This document shows positions 1 through 8,217 of a stretch of 64,000 nucleotides of DNA, in pieces. This DNA comes from Nostoc sp. LEGE 12450. GTDB lineage: Bacteria > Cyanobacteriota > Cyanobacteriia > Cyanobacteriales > Nostocaceae. Under the pieces are notes generated by a model. The model made no database searches, was not told where the DNA came from, and saw only the letters and a program-made list of their open reading frames with translations. The translations under genes and the position numbers were made by a program. The DNA is taken from assembly GCF_015206895.1 (NCBI RefSeq), contig NZ_JADEXU010000028.1:1-64000 (forward strand), written 5' to 3'. The first letter of the stretch is position 1. The number at the start of each line of letters is the position of its first letter.

Positions 1-47
1 GGGCATTGGGCATTCCCTTTGTCTTCATCACCCAGTCCCCAGTCCCT
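1..47. repeat. Heptad-type short repeat at window edge
   Basis: The edge carries GGGCATT and CCCAGTC-type short tandem repeats of the kind seen between many genes here. It lies just past the stop codon of the ADP-ribosylglycohydrolase gene. No gene is seen in it. Confidence 0.5.
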
Positions 48-989
48 TCAACTGTAGACAGCCCTTGCAAAACGCTCTGCTAAGTAAATAATGTCTTGTC
101 TACGGGCAATTTGGTTCATCCATTTTTGAGGAATATTTTCCACCCCGTAATAAATTCCCGCCAACCCACCAGTGACGGCGGCACTAGTATCGGCATCTCC
201 GCCTAAGTTGACAGCTTTCAGCACCGCCTCAGAATAAGACGAGCTATTTAATAAACACCACAGGGATGACTCCAAAGTATCAATCACATAGCCACCAGAA
301 TTAATCTCTTCAACTGGTAACTTGGCAATCTCACCACTAAAAATTCTGCCAAAATGCGGCTTTTCTAACAAAAATTCTCGGACAGAATAAATTGTTTGGA
401 TATCTTGCAATGCTTGTAAATAAGCTGTTTGGGGGTCAGCCCCTTCTAGGAGCGCCACTGCAATACTAATATAAATTCCACAGGACATTTGCGATCGCGC
501 ATGAGCATGGGTAATCGCTGAAACATCATGCACCCGCGCCAGCAATTCGCCTAAAGTGAAGTTTCGGTGACAATAAGCCATTGGCAAGATTCTCATCAAC
601 GAACCATTGCCATTACTATTTTCAACTTTCCCACCCGCCTGATGGGGAACAACTCCCTGTTTCAAGCGCATAATTGCTGTATGGGTAGTTTGACCAATAT
701 CAAAGACATCGCCACGGGGAGTCCAGTAAGCCTCCTTGTACCACCGCCAGAAGGAATTGGCTATGGCATCCAACGAATACCCCCTACAAAGGCATTCTGC
801 TAGGCAAAAGCTTAACGAACTATCATCTGACCAAGTTCCTGGTGGTTGATTCCATGTGCCATAACCCTGCATCGTTGTCACTGGAGATTTTACTCGTTCA
901 GCACGGCTAGTAAACTCCACCGGCACACCCAACGCATCACCGACACATAAACCCATCAAACCAGACAACGTTTTTGCACCGGTTAGCAT
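48..989 (-). CDS. ADP-ribosylglycohydrolase (DraG/ARH) family protein
   Basis: The family removes ADP-ribose from proteins or small molecules using a binuclear Mg/Mn centre. The N-terminal metal motif GTWSDDSSL (Asp55, Asp56) and the C-terminal motif GGDADT (Asp265, Asp267) are both present, so the metal site looks intact. The 313-residue length is normal for the fold. It starts at an ATG and has no signal peptide, so it should be cytosolic. DraG proper reactivates nitrogenase reductase in proteobacteria, but no DraT partner or nif gene is visible here, so a nitrogenase role is not supported. It is the last gene at this edge and is divergent from the next gene to the right. Confidence 0.85.
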   Translation of the reverse strand: MLTGAKTLSGLMGLCVGDALGVPVEFTSRAERVKSPVTTMQGYGTWNQPPGTWSDDSSLSFCLAECLCRGYSLDAIANSFWRWYKEAYWTPRGDVFDIGQTTHTAIMRLKQGVVPHQAGGKVENSNGNGSLMRILPMAYCHRNFTLGELLARVHDVSAITHAHARSQMSCGIYISIAVALLEGADPQTAYLQALQDIQTIYSVREFLLEKPHFGRIFSGEIAKLPVEEINSGGYVIDTLESSLWCLLNSSSYSEAVLKAVNLGGDADTSAAVTGGLAGIYYGVENIPQKWMNQIARRQDIIYLAERFARAVYS

Positions 990-1383
990 TATTCAATCTC
1001 CACAATAACTGCTCAAAATTAACTTTATAGATTCCCTCTATAGGTTGTTGCAACAGATGCTACAGCCAAGTTTTTCATCCTCTGTGAAAAGCTCGGCAAA
1101 AAATTGTTAGTCGGATATTTTATTTACACTATTCCGACATAGTTTGAGTTCCAAATATTGTGACAGTTTTAAAAGCGTCTATTTTTGGAACAAAGAACCC
1201 AGATGAAAAGACATTGAATGTAATTATAACAGCTTATTTATGATTGACTGGGATACTTAGCCTGTAACTCTTATGCATCATTAGCAACATTTATTTAATA
1301 AAATCTGGGAAACATTTGGAACATTGTTAAATGATTTTCGACTGGGAATATACAAGTAAAAAATACAAATTTTGGTAAAAATT
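990..1383. other. Intergenic region between divergent genes
   Basis: This AT-rich spacer of about 390 bases separates two divergently transcribed genes and must hold both promoters. No confident promoter box, operator or RNA gene could be named. No NtcA site of the GTA-N8-TAC form was found. Confidence 0.5.
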
Positions 1384-1923
1384 ATGAAACGCTTACTCAA
1401 GTCTTTCGTGACATTTTCTGCATTATCTTCCTTAATAGTTGCTCCTCTATTTCTATCATCTGGTCAAGCTTCTGCTGAAACCCAAAAGGGTACTGATGCT
1501 AGTTATGTTGGTGCTGGTGTTGCAGCTGGCGTTACTAGCGGCGGAGAAGGTATCAATGATGCTGCCACATTTGGTGGTAATGTTACAGGTCGCCTGAAAT
1601 TAGGAACTACGCCATTTTCTGCACGTGGTAATGTTCTCTGGAGTGATAAGACAAGTGCTATCATCCCAGAACTTTCTGTGGATGTGCCTATCGCTAATAG
1701 AACTAACGCCTATTTAACTGGTGGTTATTCTTTTGTAGAAAAAGATGGCTCACCAACTCCCATAGGTAACAGAGATTCAGTAGTGCTAGGTGCTGGTGTT
1801 GAATCGGAAGTTGCTAACAATTTCCTTGTCTACACTAACGCTAAAGTCGGACTTGGTGCCTACCAAAATAGCGATGCTTCTGCTGTCACCATCAATGGCG
1901 GTCTTGGCTATCGCTTCAAATAA
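1384..1923 (+). CDS. Secreted porin-like beta-barrel family protein
   Basis: About 179 residues starting at the ATG at 1384; a TTG four codons upstream is less likely because the ATG leads directly into the signal peptide. The N-terminus MKRLLKSF is followed by a hydrophobic stretch and an AxA-like cleavage site (GQASAETQ, around residue 32). The mature part is rich in Gly and alternating polar/hydrophobic residues and ends in GGLGYRFK, with a near-terminal aromatic typical of outer-membrane beta-strands. It resembles cyanobacterial small outer-membrane beta-barrel proteins of unknown function. A role in the envelope is inferred from the signal peptide and strand pattern only. Confidence 0.6.
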   Translation: MKRLLKSFVTFSALSSLIVAPLFLSSGQASAETQKGTDASYVGAGVAAGVTSGGEGINDAATFGGNVTGRLKLGTTPFSARGNVLWSDKTSAIIPELSVDVPIANRTNAYLTGGYSFVEKDGSPTPIGNRDSVVLGAGVESEVANNFLVYTNAKVGLGAYQNSDASAVTINGGLGYRFK

Positions 1924-1978
1924 AAAATTATTCAGTCCTCGGTCACTCTATACTTTACTTAAGTACTCAGGACTTAGC

Positions 1979-2006
1979 ACGGGCTAAACGCCCCGCTACC
2001 GCTAAC
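1979..2006. repeat. Dispersed GC-rich repeat, copy 1
   Basis: A GC-rich segment reading GGGCTAAACGCCCCGCTACC then GCTAAC. A close copy lies in reverse orientation at 57719-57746. It looks like a dispersed repeat of Nostoc-type genomes, and sits between the porin-like gene and the sir leader. Confidence 0.55.
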
Positions 2007-2021
2007 AAAACTCACTACTCC

Positions 2022-2070
2022 CAAAAGCTGGTTTTGTTAAGTGTTACATCACTGACAAAGCCGGCTTTTG
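2022..2070 (+). promoter_or_regulatory. Long hairpin in the sir leader / porin-like gene tail
   Basis: A 10-bp outer stem (CAAAAGCTGG with CCGGCTTTTG, one G-U pair), then TTTGT/ACAAA, then AGTG/CACT closing a TTACAT loop. The nearly continuous hairpin spans 49 bases. There is no U-run after it, so it is not a classical terminator. It ends about 118 bases before the sir start. A further 6-bp stem (ACCGAA/TTCGGT) lies at 2129-2149. It may be an mRNA leader structure or a 3' stabiliser for the upstream gene. I cannot assign it to a riboswitch class. Confidence 0.5.
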
Positions 2071-2187
2071 CCGTGGTAAAATTAAATTATTCCTCATTAT
2101 TCCGGCCGGATTACCGGGGATCAAGTAACCGAAGGGTGCCGGTTCGGTGTCTACGTAATGCTTTATTGAGAATACTATACAAGTCTA

Positions 2188-4104
2188 ATGGTTAAATCTG
2201 CTCCTTCCCCCACCGCAACCCGTAAGCCTTCCAAAGTAGAAGGGATCAAGGAAAATAGTAATTTTTTGCGTGAACCTGTAGCAACTGAAATCCTTCAAGA
2301 CACTACCCATTTTACTGAAAATGCGGTGCAGCTTTTGAAGTATCACGGTTCTTACCAGCAGGATAACCGCGACAACCGCACTAAGGGACAGGAAAAAGAT
2401 TACCAGTTTATGCTGCGGACAAAAAATCCGGGTGGTTTAGTACCGCCGCAGCTGTATCTGGCTTTAGATAAAATAGCTGATGAGTATGGCAACCACACCT
2501 TACGAGCAACTACCCGTCAAGGTTTCCAACTGCACGGTATTTTAAAGAAGAATCTGAAAGCAGCGATTGCCACCATTGTCAAGAACCTGGGTTCGACTTT
2601 GGGAGCTTGTGGTGACATCAACCGCAACGTCATGGCACCACCAGCCCCCTTTAAGAATCGCCCAGAGTATCAGTATGCTTGGGAATATGCTCAGAATATT
2701 GCCGACTTGCTGACAGCACAGACGGGTGCTTATTACGAAATTTGGCTAGATGGGGAAAAAGCAATTAGTGCTGAAGAAGCCCCAGAGGTGAAAGCAGCCC
2801 GACAGCGCAATGGAAATGGCACAATTATCCATGACAACGAAGAACCGATTTATGGCACGTACTATATGCCCCGCAAGTTTAAAATTTGCGTGACTGTGCC
2901 AGGGGATAATTCGATTGATTTGTATTCTCAAGACCTGACGTTGGTAGTAATTACCAATAAGAAGAAGCAATTAGAAGGATTTAATATTTTTGCTGGTGGT
3001 GGCTTAGGCAGAACCCACGGTAAAGAAGAAACTTTCGCTAGGTTAGCAGACCCCATTGGTTATGTGGCGAAAGATGATGTCTACGACATAGTGAAAGCGA
3101 TTGTTGCTACTCAGAGAGATTATGGCGATCGCACCGACCGTCGTCACGCCAGATTAAAATATTTAATCAACGATTGGGGTTTAGATAAATTCCGTGCCCA
3201 AGTTGAAGAATATTTCGGTAAATCAATCGAAGCCTTCAAACCACTGCCAGAGTTTAAATTTCACGACTTCCTCGGCTGGAATGAACAAGGTGATGGCAAG
3301 CTATTCTTAGGAATTTCCATTGACAATGGTCGAATCAAAGATGAAGGTTCGTTTCAACTGAAAACCGCTTTGCGGGAAATTGTTGAGCAGTTCAACTTAC
3401 CTATCCGCTTGACATCCAACCATAACGTGATTTTTTACGATATCGAACCAGATAGCAAGCAAGCTATTCAAGAGATTCTCAGCCGTCACGGTGTTGGAGA
3501 CGATCCTAGTAAAATTGAACCTTTAGTGCGGTATGCAATGGCTTGTCCTGCTTTGCCCACTTGCGGCTTGGCAATCACGGAATCAGAACGGGCCATACCA
3601 GGTATTTTGGAAAGAGTTCGCACTCTGTTAGATAAAGTTGGTTTACAAAATGAACATTTTGTGGTAAGGATGACAGGATGCCCCAACGGTTGCGCTCGTC
3701 CCTACTTAGCAGAATTGGGCTTTGTCGGTAGTGCCCCAGAATCTTACCAATTATGGTTAGGGGGTTCGCCAAATCAGACTCGACTGGCACAACCTTACAC
3801 AGAAAAGCTGCACCATAATGATTTAGACACCTTCCTAGAGCCGATTTTTGTCTACTTTAAGAAATCTCGGAAATCTAAGGAAAAATTCGGTGATTTTTGT
3901 GATCGCGTTGGTTTTGATGCCATCCGCGAATTTGCTGCTAGCTACGATCCCCAGACAGCCAATGGTGCGAATAAATCGCGTCATCGGGTGAACTTAAAAG
4001 AAGAAGTTTATGGCAAATTAAAGGAAGTAGCAGAAAGCCAAGGTAAGCCGATGACTCAGTTGGTGACTGAAGCGCTAGAGGTTTACTTCCAGAATCTTTC
4101 GTAA
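2188..4104 (+). CDS. sir: Ferredoxin-dependent assimilatory sulfite reductase
   Basis: Reduces sulfite to sulfide with six electrons from ferredoxin in sulfur assimilation. The siroheme/4Fe-4S ligands are visible as ACPALPTC (C-x5-C) and TGCPNGC (C-x3-C). The paired ferredoxin-like and nitrite/sulfite-reductase domains are in the usual order, with N-terminal HGILKKNLK and [13 protein letters not shown] segments typical of the family. At 638 residues it is longer than the core enzyme. The last ~45 residues ([17 protein letters not shown]..., then [13 protein letters not shown]) have the beta-helix-helix look of a ribbon-helix-helix DNA-binding motif. The start is the first ATG. It sits downstream of a long structured leader and before rsmE. 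Confidence 0.95.
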   Translation: MVKSAPSPTATRKPSKVEGIKENSNFLREPVATEILQDTTHFTENAVQLLKYHGSYQQDNRDNRTKGQEKDYQFMLRTKNPGGLVPPQLYLALDKIADEYGNHTLRATTRQGFQLHGILKKNLKAAIATIVKNLGSTLGACGDINRNVMAPPAPFKNRPEYQYAWEYAQNIADLLTAQTGAYYEIWLDGEKAISAEEAPEVKAARQRNGNGTIIHDNEEPIYGTYYMPRKFKICVTVPGDNSIDLYSQDLTLVVITNKKKQLEGFNIFAGGGLGRTHGKEETFARLADPIGYVAKDDVYDIVKAIVATQRDYGDRTDRRHARLKYLINDWGLDKFRAQVEEYFGKSIEAFKPLPEFKFHDFLGWNEQGDGKLFLGISIDNGRIKDEGSFQLKTALREIVEQFNLPIRLTSNHNVIFYDIEPDSKQAIQEILSRHGVGDDPSKIEPLVRYAMACPALPTCGLAITESERAIPGILERVRTLLDKVGLQNEHFVVRMTGCPNGCARPYLAELGFVGSAPESYQLWLGGSPNQTRLAQPYTEKLHHNDLDTFLEPIFVYFKKSRKSKEKFGDFCDRVGFDAIREFAASYDPQTANGANKSRHRVNLKEEVYGKLKEVAESQGKPMTQLVTEALEVYFQNLS

Positions 4105-4191
4105 GTCAAATAAATAACTAAACCATGATGGACACAGATGGACTTATCTGTGTCCATCTTTGATTTGATATTCTTAAAAATCCCAAATCCC

Positions 4192-4941
4192 ATGTCTCAA
4201 CTGCAAAGAATTGCGATCGCACCTTCCCAATTTCAACAAGGGCAAATTTTACTCACCAAAGAACAGCAACATTATTTGGGGCGTGTATTGCGCTTGCGTG
4301 AAGGCGATCGCTTTATTGCAATGGATGGTAAAGGAAAATGGTGGTTATCACAGCTAGTAGGGGAACAAGCACAGGTTTTAGAAGCGCTTTTGGTGGAAAC
4401 AGAATTACCTGTATCAATTACGCTGATGGTGGCGTTGCCTAAAGGCAATGGATTTGATGAAGTGGTGCGGTGTTGTACAGAGTTGGGAGTAACTTGTATT
4501 GCACCAGTATTGAGCGATCGCACTTTGCTTGATCCTAGTCCTCAAAAGCTGGAACGCTGGCGGCGCATCGCAGCCGAAGCCGCCGAACAATCAGAGCGCT
4601 CTTTTGTGCCAACAATTTTAGAGCCTGTTGCTTTTAATACGGGTTTGTCATTGGTCATTGGTCATTTGTCATTTGCCAACAGTCAGCAATATATCTGTGA
4701 AGCGCGTGGTGAGTTTCCCCATTTAAAACATTGCTTACAGCACAAAGGACAAATGAAAAATGACAAAGGACAAGAAAGCATTGTCATTGCTACTGGCCCA
4801 GAGGGAGGATGGACAACACAAGAAATTGAGAATGCGATCGCATCTGGATTTCAACCTGTTTCCCTTGGTCGCCGCATTCTGAGAGCAGTTACAGCCCCAG
4901 TAGTAGCATTATCCCTAATTACCGCAAGTTGTGAAGTATAA
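4192..4941 (+). CDS. rsmE: 16S rRNA (uracil1498-N3)-methyltransferase RsmE
   Basis: Methylates U1498 of 16S rRNA using SAM. The SPOUT knot signatures are visible: MVALPKGNGFDEVVRCCTEL, then IATGPEGGWTTQEI, then SLGRRILRAVTAP. I place the start at the ATG at 4192 (MSQLQRIAIAPSQ), because an in-frame ATG at 4138 would add 18 residues unlike the family. Residues about 151-162 and 184-194 (4644-4678 and 4743-4774) are encoded by heptanucleotide tandem repeats of the TTTGTCA/TTGGTCA and TGACAAAGGACAA types, which are intergenic elsewhere here. The insertion keeps the frame and lies before the SAM knot, so the enzyme is probably still active. Confidence 0.92.
   Translation: MSQLQRIAIAPSQFQQGQILLTKEQQHYLGRVLRLREGDRFIAMDGKGKWWLSQLVGEQAQVLEALLVETELPVSITLMVALPKGNGFDEVVRCCTELGVTCIAPVLSDRTLLDPSPQKLERWRRIAAEAAEQSERSFVPTILEPVAFNTGLSLVIGHLSFANSQQYICEARGEFPHLKHCLQHKGQMKNDKGQESIVIATGPEGGWTTQEIENAIASGFQPVSLGRRILRAVTAPVVALSLITASCEV
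4644..4774. repeat. Heptad tandem repeats inside rsmE
   Basis: Five consecutive heptads (TTTGTCA, TTGGTCA, TTGGTCA, TTTGTCA, TTTGCCA) occupy 4644-4678. A reverse-oriented cluster (AAAGGACAAATGA type) occupies 4743-4774. They match the intergenic repeat family of this window and form an inverted pair within the gene. Confidence 0.8.
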
Positions 4942-5009
4942 ATGATTTATAGCTCACGCAAAAGTGATTTTGCGCGAGACATCACTCCATCCTGTATTTA
5001 AAGTAAGTG

Positions 5010-6074
5010 ATGATTGAGCAAGTTGCGATCGCCTTTGACCATAAAGACTATCAAACAGCTGCCAAATTACTCAAACAGCTGCTAATAGAATCACCAGACA
5101 ATCCTTGGGTGCAATTTTATCTTGGTCGGTTGCATGAAGTATCCACAAAGTATCAGGATGCGGAAAAAGTTTATCGGCAACTGCTGCAAGACACGACAAA
5201 TACCAAAATAGTGTCGCTAGCACGTCAAGGTTTGCAACGACTGCAAGAAATTGAGATTGAACAAAGACAAAGAGCCATTTCCCAAGCAAAATCTGAACCT
5301 AATAACACTGAACTTGGCGTACTAGTTTTAGAGCCACTCAGTAACGAGATGAAAACGGACGCATCTCGAAAATTTGCCCAGATAATGCAACTAGATCCCT
5401 ATACCGCACGGCTATTAATGCCAAGTCGTGGCTGGAGGTTGTACCGTACTGGACAAGTGGGAGAACTAAAATTTTACGGCAAACAGTTACAGCAGGCTGG
5501 TATTCCTTGCTTTTGGGCATCACTAGCTCAAATTCAGCAAATTCAAGTTTATCAAGTCAAACATTTTCAAGAATCTACCCCACAAGCTACCGTTGTTTGC
5601 TGTAATGACACAAATCAACTCGGTTCTCTGACCTTTGACTGGTCAGAAGTTACAGCCAGAGTAGTGGGACTATTGCCCATTTTTGAACAAGTTGTAGATG
5701 TCAATGCCCGCCGTAAACTGGAATGGAAAACTCAAACACAAGACTATGCTCAGTTTTGTGATTTACACCTACCTGGTAGACGTTGCATTCTCCGATTCTA
5801 TGATAACGGCTATGAATTCCAGCAAGGTTTAAAAATCATTCCCCAAGCTAGCCAAAATACAATCAGAATTAATTGGAATAGTTTATCAAGTTGGATTGAC
5901 CAGCAACTACCTCAAGTTAAAATTTGGTCAGATTTCACATCATTTGCAGATACAACATTAGATCAAACAGAAATGTTAGGTCATATCAAGTCACATATTC
6001 ATTTGTTTCGCAGGGAACAGACTAATTGGGATTCAGCTTTTCATTTATATAGTGGACTGGTGTTTCTTAAATAA
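5010..6074 (+). CDS. Tetratricopeptide-repeat protein of unknown function
   Basis: About 354 residues from the ATG at 5010; a GTG directly before it is possible. Residues 1-90 contain two to three TPR-like helix pairs (DHKDYQTAAKLLKQLLIESPDN; VQFYLGRLHEVSTKYQDAEK). The rest has no domain I recognise but looks folded, with LLMPSRGWRLYRTGQVGELK and a Trp/Arg-rich C-terminal half. No signal peptide or membrane segment is seen. It follows rsmE by about 70 bases on the same strand, so the two may be co-transcribed. The N-terminal TPRs suggest a protein-interaction role; the function is unknown. Confidence 0.75.
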   Translation: MIEQVAIAFDHKDYQTAAKLLKQLLIESPDNPWVQFYLGRLHEVSTKYQDAEKVYRQLLQDTTNTKIVSLARQGLQRLQEIEIEQRQRAISQAKSEPNNTELGVLVLEPLSNEMKTDASRKFAQIMQLDPYTARLLMPSRGWRLYRTGQVGELKFYGKQLQQAGIPCFWASLAQIQQIQVYQVKHFQESTPQATVVCCNDTNQLGSLTFDWSEVTARVVGLLPIFEQVVDVNARRKLEWKTQTQDYAQFCDLHLPGRRCILRFYDNGYEFQQGLKIIPQASQNTIRINWNSLSSWIDQQLPQVKIWSDFTSFADTTLDQTEMLGHIKSHIHLFRREQTNWDSAFHLYSGLVFLK

Positions 6075-6154
6075 AATGATAAATTGCAGGTCAAACACTG
6101 GCATAGTGAATTAATGAAATGTAATCCACCTGAAACTTAATGTTTACTTCATAA

Positions 6155-6994
6155 ATGACCTGTAACTCACAAATAGCAGAAGGTTGGCATGGAAAACTTA
6201 ATTTAGTCTATGCCGATCGCCAGGGCGCAACCCAGTTAATTTACAATCACCAGCAAGCGCCCCTGAAGGTACAACGCCCATTCTATCCAGAAGGGGAAAA
6301 AGTTTGTCATAGCGTAATTTTACATACAGCTGGGGGAATGGTAGGAGGTGATCGCTTATCCTCTAACATCCACCTCCAACCACAAGCCCAAGCCTTAATT
6401 ACTACAGCTGCTGCAAGCAAGATATATCGCAGTAATGGCTTACAAGCTAGACAAACCATCCAAATGCAAGTTGACACTGGTGCTTGTTTGGAGTGGTTGC
6501 CGCAGGAGACAATTTTATTTAACGACGCGATTTATCGGCAAGATTTACGGGTAGAATTAGCAACCGGGGCCAGTTGGTTAGGCTGGGAAATTACCCGGTT
6601 TGGTCGCAGTGCTAGAGGAGAAAAATTTTACATTGGAGAATGGCGATCGCACACAGAAATTTGGCAGCAAGGCGTTCCTTTATGGATTGATCGGCAATGG
6701 TTACGGGGTAGCGAAGACATTTTCCACAGTCCCCACGGCTTGGCTGGAAAACCAATAGTAGGTAGTCTAGTTTGGGTTGGTGGTGAAGTTTCAGGAGAAA
6801 TTGTCGAAAAAACACGAAGTTTATGGAATGGGGAAGGAGAAGCGGGTGTTAGCCGATTACAACATGGATTATTGTGCCGATATCGTGGTTCTTCTACTTC
6901 TGAAGTGAGAAACTGGTTTATTGATGTTTGGCAGATGCTGCGAGTTTCTTTTTTGAATCGTGGTAATTGTATACCAAGAGTGTGGCAAGTTTAA
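6155..6994 (+). CDS. ureD: Urease accessory protein UreD
   Basis: UreD (UreH) binds the urease apoenzyme and, with UreF and UreG, delivers nickel to the active site. The 279-residue protein shows the family signatures HTAGGMVGGDRL, the AASKIYRS segment, the LPQETILFNDA segment and the GREK-like FGRSARGEKF segment. It is the first gene of the urease cluster and is followed by ureA after about 40 bases. No ureE, ureF or ureG is in the window, so these maturation partners must be encoded elsewhere. Confidence 0.95.
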   Translation: MTCNSQIAEGWHGKLNLVYADRQGATQLIYNHQQAPLKVQRPFYPEGEKVCHSVILHTAGGMVGGDRLSSNIHLQPQAQALITTAAASKIYRSNGLQARQTIQMQVDTGACLEWLPQETILFNDAIYRQDLRVELATGASWLGWEITRFGRSARGEKFYIGEWRSHTEIWQQGVPLWIDRQWLRGSEDIFHSPHGLAGKPIVGSLVWVGGEVSGEIVEKTRSLWNGEGEAGVSRLQHGLLCRYRGSSTSEVRNWFIDVWQMLRVSFLNRGNCIPRVWQV

Positions 6995-6999
6995 ACTAA

Positions 7000-7026
7000 C
7001 CGCAGAGGCGCAGAGAACACAGAGGA
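7000..7026. repeat. Dispersed repeat that provides the ureA leader
   Basis: A CGCAGAGGCGCAGAG / AACACAGAGG element sits directly upstream of ureA; a near-identical copy is at about 40551-40577. Its 3' end AGAGGAGATAAG forms the purine-rich Shine-Dalgarno region of ureA, with GGAG about 9 bases before the ATG at 7034. Confidence 0.6.
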
Positions 7027-7033
7027 GATAAGA

Positions 7034-7336
7034 ATGCAACTTACGCCGCAGGAAAAAGATAAGCTATTAATTTTTACTGCTGCTTTATTAGCAGAAAGAC
7101 GGAAAGGAAGGGGTTTAAAACTGAATTATCCTGAAGCGATCGCTTATATTTCTGCTGCCATTTTAGAAGGAGCGAGAGATGGGCAAACTGTGGCTGAATT
7201 GATGAGTTATGGTACAACACTATTAACGCGGGATGATGTCATGGAAGGGATATCAGAAATGGTACATGATGTGCAAGTTGAAGCTACTTTTCCTGATGGC
7301 ACAAAGTTAGTGACAGTACATAATCCAATTCGTTAA
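7034..7336 (+). CDS. ureA: Urease subunit gamma
   Basis: Smallest structural subunit of the (UreABC)3 urease that hydrolyses urea to ammonia and carbamate. At 100 residues it is the standard length. It shows the conserved start [14 protein letters not shown], then [17 protein letters not shown] and the [18 protein letters not shown]-like region ([15 protein letters not shown]), ending in TVHNPI. It has a good GGAG ribosome-binding site supplied by a dispersed repeat. It lies between ureD and ureB in the operon. Confidence 0.97.
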   Translation: MQLTPQEKDKLLIFTAALLAERRKGRGLKLNYPEAIAYISAAILEGARDGQTVAELMSYGTTLLTRDDVMEGISEMVHDVQVEATFPDGTKLVTVHNPIR

Positions 7337-7357
7337 AGTTTAGAAATTTTAATTTAT

Positions 7358-7663
7358 ATGATTCCTGGGGAAATTATCACACCAGCAGGTGAAATTGAAC
7401 TAAATGTTGGTCGTCCAACTATAAAATTACAAGTGTCAAATACAGGCGATCGCCCCATACAAGTAGGTTCCCATTATCACTTTTATGAAGTTAACGCCGC
7501 CTTAAACTTTGACAGAGAACAAGCGCGAGGAATGCGCCTTGATATCCCCGCCGGAACCGCAGTCCGCTTTGAACCAGGCGATGAAAAAGAAATAATTCTA
7601 GTCTCCTTAGTTGGTACTCGCCAAGTCTACGGTTTCAACGCCAAAATTAACGGTTCTCTGTAG
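7358..7663 (+). CDS. ureB: Urease subunit beta
   Basis: Second structural subunit of urease. The 101 residues carry the conserved [16 protein letters not shown] start, the [19 protein letters not shown] core and the [19 protein letters not shown] region. The gene is complete and starts 21 bases after ureA stops. It ends two bases before the DUF1349 gene, so those two are tightly coupled. Confidence 0.97.
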   Translation: MIPGEIITPAGEIELNVGRPTIKLQVSNTGDRPIQVGSHYHFYEVNAALNFDREQARGMRLDIPAGTAVRFEPGDEKEIILVSLVGTRQVYGFNAKINGSL

Positions 7664-7665
7664 CT

Positions 7666-8208
7666 ATGAACATGGAATGGTACAATGAACCGCCTGTTTG
7701 GGAAGTAAAAGACGAAGCGATCACTATCACTTCCGGCGCAAAAACAGATTTCTGGCGGGAAACTCACTACGGTTTCATTAGAGATAATGGTCACTTTTTT
7801 TATCAAAAAATTCAAGGTGACTTTATTGCTGAAGTGAAAATCAGCGGACAATATCAGGATTTATACGATCAAGCTGGGTTGATGATACGTTTAGATGAGT
7901 TGAATTGGTTGAAATGTGGTATTGAATTTGTCGATGGCGTGCAACAAATTAGCGCAGTTGTGACACGCAATTACTCAGATTGGTCTGTTATTCCAATGCC
8001 ACAAAATCCATCTGTAATTTGGCTGCGTGTAACTAGACGCGACACAGCAATAGAGGTGGAATACTCTTTGAATGGAACTGAATATACAATGCTGCGGCTC
8101 GCTTATTTGACTCAAACGGAAACAGTAAGTGTAGGTGTGATGTGTGCCTCACCTGAAGGGAATGGTTTCCAGATGAGGTTTGAAAAATTCCAAATTCGCA
8201 GTTTGTGA
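7666..8208 (+). CDS. DUF1349 (concanavalin-like) protein inside the urease operon
   Basis: A 180-residue protein with a jelly-roll pattern typical of DUF1349: MEWYNEPPVWEVKDEAITI, then YQDLYDQAGLMIRLDELNWLKCGIEF and WSVIPMPQNPSVIWLRVTRRDTAIEV. Start is the ATG at 7666; a second ATG two codons on is possible. It sits between ureB and ureC, 2 bases after ureB and 9 before ureC, so it is almost certainly in the operon. DUF1349 proteins have a lectin-like fold but no established urease role. No signal peptide is seen, so it should be cytosolic with the urease subunits. It could be a stabiliser or maturation factor, but this is inference. Confidence 0.85.
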   Translation: MNMEWYNEPPVWEVKDEAITITSGAKTDFWRETHYGFIRDNGHFFYQKIQGDFIAEVKISGQYQDLYDQAGLMIRLDELNWLKCGIEFVDGVQQISAVVTRNYSDWSVIPMPQNPSVIWLRVTRRDTAIEVEYSLNGTEYTMLRLAYLTQTETVSVGVMCASPEGNGFQMRFEKFQIRSL

Positions 8209-8217
8209 GGAGTAGTT

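Noticed and set aside
2071-2187. Known riboswitch upstream of sir
   Set aside because: The stems do not match any riboswitch class I can name; left as an unnamed structured leader.
4138-4191. Upstream start for rsmE
   Set aside because: The 18 extra residues are unlike RsmE, while MSQLQRIAIAPSQ at 4192 fits the family start.
6075-6154. NtcA binding site before ureD
   Set aside because: No GTA-N8-TAC sequence is present in this spacer.
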